Assembly (NCBI GenBank): GCA_003542575.1
Contig: DPKJ01000014.1
Coordinates: 176,566 to 240,565 of the forward strand
DNA from: Rikenellaceae bacterium
GTDB lineage: Bacteria; Bacteroidota; Bacteroidia; Bacteroidales; UBA932
Length of the DNA stretch: 64,000 nucleotides
Direction of reading: 5' to 3'
Made by a program: the position numbers and the translations under genes. Every line of letters begins with the position of its first letter. The first letter of the stretch is position 1. The notes below the pieces were generated by a model, which saw nothing but the letters and a program-made list of their open reading frames with translations, was not told where the DNA came from and made no database searches. Below, piece by piece: positions 57,498-64,000 of this stretch.

Positions 57498-58874
57498 TTA
57501 CGCTTTCTCCAGTTCAACGGTAAAGTGCCTCATTATTGGCAGCTCCTTTTTGATTATGTAGCCACTGGTGATGGAATCTCTTCGGTCAAATACGTTTTTC
57601 AGGGCAGCGGCAATAAAGTCCATGTGGTTATTGGTGTAAACCCTTCTTGGTATTGCAAGTCTCAGCAGCTCAAGTGACGGAAAGCGGTTCTCTCTTGTAA
57701 CAGGGTCTCTGTCTGCAAGCAGAGTTCCTATCTCCACTCCCCTTACTCCACCCTCTATATAGAGCTCTATTCCCAAAGTCTGGGCAACAAACTGCTCCTT
57801 TGGAACGTTTGTCAGAATCTTTTTTGCATCAACGAATATTGCATGTCCACCGGCAGGCCTCTGGAAAGGAATTCCATACTCGTCCAGCTTTGAGGCAAGG
57901 TATGCAACCTGCGAAATCCTGGTTTGAAGATAGTCAAAATCGGTACCCTCTTTAAGCCCCTGAGCAAGCGCACTCATATCACGACCCGACATTCCGCCGT
58001 AGGTAATGAAACCTTCGTACATAATGTTATACATCTGACATCCCTGCCAGGTTGCCTCATCACGAAAAGCAATAAAGCCACCCATGTTCACAATAGCATC
58101 CTTCTTTGAAGACATGGTCATAAAGTCGGCATGGCTGAACATTTCACGGCAAATTTCAGGAATGGTTTTACCGGCATAACCCTTTTCACGAATCTTTATG
58201 AAATATGCATTTTCGGCAAAACGGGCTGAGTCGAAAAGCAGTTTAACTCCATACTTTTTGGCCAGTGCAGAGACCCCCTTAATGTTCTCCATTGATACAG
58301 GTTGGCCTCCGGCAGTGTTATTTGTAATTGTTAACACGATACAAGGTATCTTTTCGGCAGGATATTGCCTGAGGACACTCTCCAGCTTATTAAGGTCCAT
58401 ATTGCCCTTAAAAGGCAGTTCAAGGGTTGTATCCTTAGCCTCTTCGATTGTACAGTCAAGAGCAATGGCTTTACGAAACTCTATATGCCCCTTTGTTGTA
58501 TCAAAGTGCGAATTACCCGGAAGTATGTCACCCTCTTTTACCAACGAAGAGAAAAGTACATTCTCGGCAGCTCTTCCCTGATGAGTAGGCAGAAAATAGT
58601 CAAAACCCGTAATCTCTTTAATACTTTCCTTCAATTTGTAATATGAACGGGCTCCGGCATAACTCTCGTCACCCTCCATCATTGCAGCCCATTGTTTGTC
58701 GCTCATGGCACCGGTTCCTGAATCAGTGAGAAGGTCAATAAACACATAGTCGCTCTTAAGATTGAAGAGGTTGTATCCCGCCTCTTTTATCCACTGTTCT
58801 CTCTGCTCACGGGTGCTTCGCCTGAGGCTCTCAACCATTTTAATTTTATAGGATTCTGCAAAAGGAAGTTCCAT
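57498..58874 (-). CDS. tnaA: Tryptophanase
   Basis: A pyridoxal-phosphate lyase that splits tryptophan to indole, pyruvate and ammonia. The 458-residue protein has DLLTDSGTGAMSDKQWAAMM, PTHQGRAAEN, DSARFAENAYFIK, the PLP lysine in SSKKDAIVNMGG, and VEIGTLLADRDP. Tyrosine phenol-lyase was considered, but the tryptophanase-type SARFAENAYF and VEIG (not ATRCVENAYF and MERG) decide the call. It is transcribed alone behind a -7 box and ends near element B. Indole may serve as a signal, a known role in other gut bacteria. Confidence 0.92.
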   Translation of the reverse strand: MELPFAESYKIKMVESLRRSTREQREQWIKEAGYNLFNLKSDYVFIDLLTDSGTGAMSDKQWAAMMEGDESYAGARSYYKLKESIKEITGFDYFLPTHQGRAAENVLFSSLVKEGDILPGNSHFDTTKGHIEFRKAIALDCTIEEAKDTTLELPFKGNMDLNKLESVLRQYPAEKIPCIVLTITNNTAGGQPVSMENIKGVSALAKKYGVKLLFDSARFAENAYFIKIREKGYAGKTIPEICREMFSHADFMTMSSKKDAIVNMGGFIAFRDEATWQGCQMYNIMYEGFITYGGMSGRDMSALAQGLKEGTDFDYLQTRISQVAYLASKLDEYGIPFQRPAGGHAIFVDAKKILTNVPKEQFVAQTLGIELYIEGGVRGVEIGTLLADRDPVTRENRFPSLELLRLAIPRRVYTNNHMDFIAAALKNVFDRRDSITSGYIIKKELPIMRHFTVELEKA

Positions 58875-58901
58875 ATTATTACTTTTTAATTGATATTCTT
58901 A

Positions 58902-58909
58902 CAAAGTTA
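58902..58909 (-). promoter_or_regulatory. Candidate -7 box of tnaA
   Basis: The minus strand reads TAACTTTG, 27 bp before the tnaA ATG. A TnaC-like leader peptide with a key tryptophan was not seen. Confidence 0.5.
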
Positions 58910-59055
58910 TCATTTTTTAATGATTCCAGGTTCAGTAAATTTAAGTTCTTTTGTAAAGCATTGAATATGTGACGAATATCAAATTCATTCTCGATAATTA
59001 CGCTTAATGAATTTTGTATGTGATTATTAATCTGCCTAATAGACATTATCTTAAA

Positions 59056-59092
59056 ATAAAAAAAGAGAATGACCTTTAAGATCATTCTCTTT
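59056..59092 (-). terminator. secDF terminator
   Basis: On the minus strand AAAGAGAATGA pairs with TCATTCTCTTT around a short loop, followed by TTTTATTT, 50 bp after the secDF stop. Confidence 0.85.
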
Positions 59093-59141
59093 CTTGTTAT
59101 CTGAAAGCTGTTCAATTGAAGAACAGCCTATATCAAACATA

Positions 59142-62100
59142 TTACTTCTTAGTAGCCAGTTTTGCATGCATTTTGGTGAACAGGTCATACACTATTGGTG
59201 ATGCCACGAACAGTGATGAATATGTACCAATCAAAATACCTACGATCAACGCTACCGAGAATCCTCTGATAACCTCACCACCAAAGATTGCAATTGCAAA
59301 GAGAACGATGAGTGTTGTAGCACTTGTGTTGATAGTTCTTGTAATTGTACTGTTAAGAGCATCATTAACATTATCTTTCAGATCTCTCTTAGGATAGAGC
59401 GTTTTGTACTCTCTTATACGGTCAAATATAATTACGGTGTCATTGATTGAGTAACCGATAATTGTGAGTACCGCAGCAATGAACGATTGATCAACATCCA
59501 GGCTGAAAGGAAGGATACCTGTGAATATTGCAAAGAAACTCATTACAAAAATTGCATCGTGTATCAAAGCAACCAAACCACCTGTACCCCATGTCCAGTT
59601 TCTGAACCTTACAGCAATGTATGTAAATATTGCAAACAGGGCTATTATTACCGCGATTAAAGCATCTCTCTTTATGTCATCCGCAATGGTTGGACCAACC
59701 TTCTCAGAACTTACAATTCCGTTAGGGTTGTCTGTGGTTGCAGTAAACTCCTCAAGTGACATTTCATGAGTGAAAAAGCCTTTTAGAGCGTTGTAAATCT
59801 TACCATCTACCAAAGCATCAGTCTCCTCAGAGTTATCTTCAATCATATACTTGGTAGTAACCTTCATCTGGCTTCCTCCACCAAACTGTTTTACCTCAAC
59901 AGATCCGTCAAACTCCTGAAGCAATGCACTCCTCACATCACCGGTTGTTACATCCTGGTCAAATCTTACTACATAGGTGCGACCTCCTGTAAAGTCAACG
60001 CCATAAGAGAAGCCTTTGCCAAAAATGAATCCAAGGCCAATAATTGTAATAGCTATTGAGAATATGTAAGCATATCTGCGTAATGAAATAAAATCAAACT
60101 TACTATTCTGCATGAAGTTGTTGGTGAGTTTATTACCAAAAGTAATGTTTTTGTTCTTTCCAAGTCTCCACTCAAATACCAATCTTGTAATGAAGATAGA
60201 TGTGATAAGTGATGTGATTAGACCAATAACAAGTGTTGTAGCAAAACCCTGAACCGGACCCGATCCGAAAATTGCAAGAACAACTCCGGTTATAATTGTG
60301 GTCAGGTTACCGTCAATAATGGCTGAATAGGCATTTTTGTATCCGTCCGATATTGCAAGCCTAAGTGCTTTTCCTGCTCTTAACTCCTCTTTTATACGCT
60401 CGTAAATAATTACGTTAGCATCCACTGCCATACCCAACGTTAGAACAATACCTGCAATACCCGGAAGGGTTAGAACAGCACCGAACGACACAAGGGCACC
60501 AAACAGGAATAGTACGTTTGTAAGCAGAGCAATATTTGCAACAATACCTGCACCACTGTAGAAGAACATCATATAGGCAAGCACAAGCAAGAATGCAAGG
60601 GCAAACGAGATAAGACCCGCATTGATAGACTCGCTACCAAGGCTTGGCCCTACAACAGCCTCCTGTACAATTCTTGCAGGGGCAGGCAATTTACCTGACT
60701 TAAGCACGTTTGCCAAGTCATCAGCCTCCGAAATTGAGAACTGTCCTGAGATCTGCGAACGACCTCCGGTTATCTCCGAATTAACTCTCGGATAAGAGTA
60801 TACCATTCCGTCAAGAACAATTGCAATGCATCTTCCAACATTGTTTGCTGTCATGCTTGCCCAGATTCTTGCACCCTCGGCATTCATTGCCATGTCAACC
60901 TCAGGGTTACCTGATGTTTGACCAAATGATTTAGAAGCATCTGTAATAACACCTCCGTCAAGCGGAGCTTTGCCGTCACGGGTTGTGCTCTTGATTGCAA
61001 CAAGTTCGTAAATTATACCGGCCGCATCAATCGGCTTAACAGTCCACATTAGTTTAATGTCTGCAGGGAATACCGCCTGAACCTGAGGAGCTCTGAGCCA
61101 TGCACCAATTTTTGCTGTATCTCTGTAGTGAGCCCTACCTACGCAAGCACCAGGGATTAACTGGCCCTGACTTACATTAGGGTTCAAAGCAAAGAACAGT
61201 GGGTTCTGCTCTGCAAGCTGTGCATCAGCAACAGATAGTGAATCTTCTGCCTGAATCTGGCTAAGAAGAGACTCAGCATCTGTCTTTGCAGTATCGGCTG
61301 CAACTGCTGTTGAATCCGGAGTGCCTCCTGAAATGGCAGAAATCTCCTTGTCAACATCAAGCATCTCCTTTACAACTCTGTTTGCCTCAATCAGAAACGG
61401 ATAAACCTCCTGATTTTCGTAAGTCTCCCAGAACTCAAGAGAAGCTGTTCCCTGAAGAAGTTTTCTTACACGAGCCGGCTCTTTAACACCCGGTAGCTCA
61501 ACAAGAATTCTTCCTGTGCTACCGATTTTCTGGATATTCGGCTGAGTAACACCAAAACGGCGGATACGGTTTCTGAGTACATTAAATGAGTTTGAAATCG
61601 CACTTTCAGACTCCTCTCTGATTACTTTAAGAACATCTGCATTTGAGGTCTCAGGCTTAATCCTGTCTCTCATTTCGTATGTTCCGAAAATCTGCGACAT
61701 ACGCTGACCCGGTGCCACCTGCTCCCAAGCCTCTCCAAAGATGGCTATGAAATCTGTACGCGAAGGTGACAGATTTGACTTTGCAAGGGTCATTGCTTCA
61801 ATAAACTGAGCATTGGTACTGTTGCCCGAAAGAGCTAATACCAGTTCCGGCACACTCACCTCAAGCATAACGTTCATACCACCCTTAAGGTCAAGACCAA
61901 GGTTTATCTCCTTCTCTTTGATCTCTTTGTAGGTAAAGCCGAGGAATACCTTTTCTGCTGTTATTGAATCGATGTAGAATCTCTCCTTAGCCCTTCCCAG
62001 TGAATCAAGATAGTAGGCCTTGTTAAGGTCTGATATCAGGCTGAAAGAGGGTAAGTTCTGCTCAAGCTCCACCATTCTTTGGGAGTAAGCTTTTGCTTTC

Positions 62101-62198
62101 TTCTCCTGGTTTCTGGTAGCCCAGGTGAACGAGAGTTGATAAATACAGGCGATTGCGATTAAAACTGCCACAAGCCTGATGGCTCCTTTATTTTGCAT
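59142..62198 (-). CDS. secDF: Fused protein translocase subunit SecDF
   Basis: The 1018-residue protein joins SecD and SecF, which use the proton gradient to pull exported proteins out of the SecYEG channel. The SecD half has the first membrane segment, large periplasmic P1 domain (GLDLKGGMNVMLEV near residue 100) and six-segment block with NVIIYERIKEELRAG. The SecF half starts near residue 720 with GVDFTGGRTYVVRF and has NDTVIIFDRIREY. A long, Gln/Ala/Asp-rich insert lies in P1 around residues 270-320. Fusion is the normal Bacteroidota form. Confidence 0.96.
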   Translation of the reverse strand: MQNKGAIRLVAVLIAIACIYQLSFTWATRNQEKKAKAYSQRMVELEQNLPSFSLISDLNKAYYLDSLGRAKERFYIDSITAEKVFLGFTYKEIKEKEINLGLDLKGGMNVMLEVSVPELVLALSGNSTNAQFIEAMTLAKSNLSPSRTDFIAIFGEAWEQVAPGQRMSQIFGTYEMRDRIKPETSNADVLKVIREESESAISNSFNVLRNRIRRFGVTQPNIQKIGSTGRILVELPGVKEPARVRKLLQGTASLEFWETYENQEVYPFLIEANRVVKEMLDVDKEISAISGGTPDSTAVAADTAKTDAESLLSQIQAEDSLSVADAQLAEQNPLFFALNPNVSQGQLIPGACVGRAHYRDTAKIGAWLRAPQVQAVFPADIKLMWTVKPIDAAGIIYELVAIKSTTRDGKAPLDGGVITDASKSFGQTSGNPEVDMAMNAEGARIWASMTANNVGRCIAIVLDGMVYSYPRVNSEITGGRSQISGQFSISEADDLANVLKSGKLPAPARIVQEAVVGPSLGSESINAGLISFALAFLLVLAYMMFFYSGAGIVANIALLTNVLFLFGALVSFGAVLTLPGIAGIVLTLGMAVDANVIIYERIKEELRAGKALRLAISDGYKNAYSAIIDGNLTTIITGVVLAIFGSGPVQGFATTLVIGLITSLITSIFITRLVFEWRLGKNKNITFGNKLTNNFMQNSKFDFISLRRYAYIFSIAITIIGLGFIFGKGFSYGVDFTGGRTYVVRFDQDVTTGDVRSALLQEFDGSVEVKQFGGGSQMKVTTKYMIEDNSEETDALVDGKIYNALKGFFTHEMSLEEFTATTDNPNGIVSSEKVGPTIADDIKRDALIAVIIALFAIFTYIAVRFRNWTWGTGGLVALIHDAIFVMSFFAIFTGILPFSLDVDQSFIAAVLTIIGYSINDTVIIFDRIREYKTLYPKRDLKDNVNDALNSTITRTINTSATTLIVLFAIAIFGGEVIRGFSVALIVGILIGTYSSLFVASPIVYDLFTKMHAKLATKK

Positions 62199-62240
62199 AT
62201 GATCGTGTTTAAATTATATAATTCAACGAAAATTAGAGCA

Positions 62241-62248
62241 CAAAAGTA
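62241..62248 (-). promoter_or_regulatory. Candidate -7 box of secDF
   Basis: The minus strand reads TACTTTTG, 42 bp before the secDF ATG. Identical in sequence to the divergent box at 62279, 30 bp away. Confidence 0.5.
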
Positions 62249-62278
62249 GTATTTTTTCCCAAAATATAAAGAAATTCG

Positions 62279-62286
62279 TACTTTTG
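62279..62286 (+). promoter_or_regulatory. Candidate -7 box of the PD40/SPOR-like gene
   Basis: TACTTTTG on the plus strand, 24 bp before ATG 62311. Confidence 0.5.
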
Positions 62287-62310
62287 TTATCCTATATATA
62301 TAAGCAATGT

Positions 62311-64000
62311 ATGAAAAAGTCTATACTCTTGCCCTTGTTTTTCGTAATGGCATACAGCCTGGCGGCAGGACAGACTCAGGAGGGCGCGGTCAAATTTGAG
62401 AGGGCGGAATCTCTGAGAAGAGAGTACCGTTTCGTTGATGCTATCAAGCTATACAAAGAGATTCAGGAGGAGAGCACAGACTCTGTTTACAACAGATCTC
62501 TTGACCTTCTTATAGCCAAAAGCGAGAACGGAATCCAGATGTTACAGTACGCATCCAGGCCTTTGGTCACTGCAAAAATTACCGCTCCGCGCAAAGATTT
62601 TTTCCTCTACATACCCGGTCTCGAAAAGAGTTACTGGGCAAATCTTCCCGACTCTTTAAACAGCAATATCCAAAAACACACCTCTCCAAACCCGGTTCTG
62701 CTCAGAAATAACGACCGCACAATCTACTTTTCGGCTCAGGATCAGGATGGTGGCTGGGACATTTACCGTATTCAGCAGGTTGACGGGACCAACTGGTCTG
62801 CCCCCGAACCTCTTAATTCATATGTAAACTCCTCGGGAGACGAGCTATACCCTCTTTTGAGCCCCAACGGAAAGCAACTCTACTTTGCCTCATCCGGCCA
62901 TTTTGGAATCGGAGGTTATGATATTTATGTGAGCAACTGGGATGACAAAGCCAATGACTGGGGTTTGCCTCAAAACCTGGGGTTCCCCTACTCATCTGTA
63001 GATGACGACCTCATGCTCATACACTCAGAAGATGGTGAATTCACATATCTGGTTACCGACCGAAACACAAGCAACAAAGACTCAGTTGTAATATACCGCT
63101 TTGAATACGAGAGCACTCCGGTAAGAAGAGCTATAACCGAAGTCTCCGAAATAATTAAAACAGCCTCTTTGTTGATTCCCACAAAAGAGGACAAAGACAG
63201 CATAGAGACCGAATCAGATTTTGTAACAACACCCGAAACCGAAGCCTATACAAAGATGATTGCCGAGGTGAGGAAGATTCAGAGAGAGATAGACAGCGTC
63301 AACAGATATATCGCAAGTAACCGGTCGCTATACAGCTCTCTTACAAACGAAGATGACAGGGTGCTTCTTGAAAAGAAGATATTTGAAGGAGAACTAGCCC
63401 TTATTGAGACACAATCAAGACTCAGGGTCGCGAACGAAGTTTTACAGGTGAGAGAGATGGAGTTTTTGAGCAAAGGCGCCATAATGCCAAGAAGGGATGA
63501 CTTTTTTAGCGACGATCAGAATAAACCTGAGATTCCTGCCGAAAAACCATTCACTCCACTAAGGGGAGGGCTCGGACAATTTCCACAGATTACCATAATG
63601 GAACCAATCAAACTATTTGATTACGCATTTGCCGTGGGCAGTGAAGCCGTAATGGCAGAGGACAACTCAATTCCAGACCGTCTTGTTTACAGAGTTCAAC
63701 TTTTTGTTGTAAACAACAAGCCCGACCTTAAGGCTTTCAAAGGGTTGCGCCCCGTCTTTGAAAACCGCACCCCAACCGGCAAATGGCTCTACACCGCCGG
63801 CCAGTTTTTTAACTACGCATCTGCTGCAGAGGCCCTGATAAAGGTCAAAAGAGCCGGCTTTCCAACCGCCATTATTGTTGCCTACAACGACGGAAAGAGT
63901 GTAACAATACGCAATGCCCGCCTTTTGGAAGAGAAAAACGAAGCCCGCTCATCATTCCAGGTTAAGATTGAAGGCTACCCGGCCGGCATGCCGCAACCAG
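62311..64000 (+). CDS. Secreted PD40-repeat protein with SPOR-like C-terminal region, 3' end missing
   Basis: An open frame of 563 codons runs off the window end, starting ATG AAA AAG TCT. A signal peptide (MKKSILLPLFFVMAYSLAAG) is followed by a TPR-like segment (residues ~25-75), PD40/WD40-like beta repeats (YFSAQDQDGGWDIYRI, LSPNGKQLYFASSGHFGIGGYDIYV; ~125-215), a charged coiled coil (~310-395), and a SPOR-like domain (~440-540, VYRVQLFVVNNKPDL ... AALIKVKRAGFPTAIIV-type pattern) that could bind peptidoglycan. The layout resembles OmpA/PorE-like envelope proteins of Bacteroidota. The function is unknown; it is divergent from secDF. Confidence 0.8.
   Translation, partial: MKKSILLPLFFVMAYSLAAGQTQEGAVKFERAESLRREYRFVDAIKLYKEIQEESTDSVYNRSLDLLIAKSENGIQMLQYASRPLVTAKITAPRKDFFLYIPGLEKSYWANLPDSLNSNIQKHTSPNPVLLRNNDRTIYFSAQDQDGGWDIYRIQQVDGTNWSAPEPLNSYVNSSGDELYPLLSPNGKQLYFASSGHFGIGGYDIYVSNWDDKANDWGLPQNLGFPYSSVDDDLMLIHSEDGEFTYLVTDRNTSNKDSVVIYRFEYESTPVRRAITEVSEIIKTASLLIPTKEDKDSIETESDFVTTPETEAYTKMIAEVRKIQREIDSVNRYIASNRSLYSSLTNEDDRVLLEKKIFEGELALIETQSRLRVANEVLQVREMEFLSKGAIMPRRDDFFSDDQNKPEIPAEKPFTPLRGGLGQFPQITIMEPIKLFDYAFAVGSEAVMAEDNSIPDRLVYRVQLFVVNNKPDLKAFKGLRPVFENRTPTGKWLYTAGQFFNYASAAEALIKVKRAGFPTAIIVAYNDGKSVTIRNARLLEEKNEARSSFQVKIEGYPAGMPQP

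Noticed and set aside
57498..58874. Tyrosine phenol-lyase instead of tryptophanase
   Set aside because: The SARFAENAYF and VEIG motifs are of the tryptophanase type.
58879..59115. 78-codon minus-strand frame upstream of tnaA, possible leader peptide
   Set aside because: It ends 4 bp before the tnaA ATG, but the tnaA -7 box lies inside its 3' part and its 5' part overlaps the secDF terminator. It has no tryptophan, so it is not a TnaC-type leader.
1..64000. Insertion sequences, prophage or integrative elements
   Set aside because: No transposase, integrase, capsid or relaxase gene and no long terminal repeats were recognised; only small inverted-repeat elements are present.

Overview
The window is a gene-dense, AT-rich stretch of a Bacteroidota chromosome, most likely of the order Bacteroidales. 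The main reasons are the family content (DUF2723 and DUF4271 proteins, a GldE-like CBS protein, fused SecDF, an S37 peptidase, an OlsF-like aminolipid synthase, tryptophanase) and at least twenty intergenic matches to TAnnTTTG, the Bacteroidota -7 promoter element. Shine-Dalgarno sequences are generally absent. I see no rRNA, CRISPR array, prophage or transposase, so most of the window is core genome. Genus cannot be set from this sequence.

Layout. 1-2.6 kb (minus): the 5' part of a CdaA-type diadenylate cyclase, comF and an S41 protease. 2.6-6.5 kb (plus): rdgB, recO, then a GH3-family and a LuxE-family acyl-activating enzyme. 6.5-9.6 kb (minus): a large DUF2723 membrane protein. 9.6-12.2 kb (plus): a SUI1-like factor, DUF4271, hemD, rnpA, yidD. 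12.1-19.4 kb: an OlsF-like acyltransferase fusion (minus), uvrC (plus), then pnuC with a large outer-membrane HExxH/beta-propeller protein (minus). 19.5-23.3 kb (plus): a Na/Pi cotransporter, a 20-bp repeat array, a phosphodiester glycosidase and a glycosyltransferase. 23.3-24.8 kb: two structured non-coding elements, tRNA-Gln, a YqaA/DedA-like protein and tadA. 25-27.5 kb: groES-groEL and bcp. 27.5-31.4 kb (minus): a phosphopantetheinyl transferase, gldE-like, DUF2156 and an S37 peptidase. 31.5-35.5 kb (plus): tyrS, rbfA, a LolC/E-type permease and L-asparaginase. 35.5-43.4 kb (minus): ispE, class II ribonucleotide reductase, DUF2147 and a suf cluster with a second pnuC inserted in it. 43.4-51.9 kb: a ThiL-fold protein lacking its usual aspartates, dnaE, gpmI and rnr. 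52-57.3 kb (plus): a MarR-headed TolC/HlyD/two-permease export operon. 57.5-64 kb: tnaA, secDF and the 5' part of a PD40/SPOR-like protein.

How the genes work together. Several transcription units are coherent: hemD-rnpA-yidD (RNase P protein with its usual YidD partner), tyrS-rbfA-permease (translation plus lipoprotein export), sufB-pnuC-sufC-sufD (Fe-S assembly), marR-tolC-hlyD-permease-permease (self-regulated efflux), and divergent secDF/PD40 (envelope export). Genes are packed tightly. Three convergent pairs overlap at their 3' ends and many -7 boxes lie within about 15 bp of the start codon.

The items most worth a second look are non-coding or are oddities in known families. They are the ~13-copy 20-bp dyad array after the Na/Pi gene, the inverted-repeat elements sharing CAAACTGGCGCGGA at gene 3' ends, the ~160-bp imperfect palindrome beside tRNA-Gln, the ThiL homologue without its metal/ATP-binding aspartates, and the PnuC gene inside the suf operon. 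I did not find a clear, complete, previously undescribed defence or mobile system.
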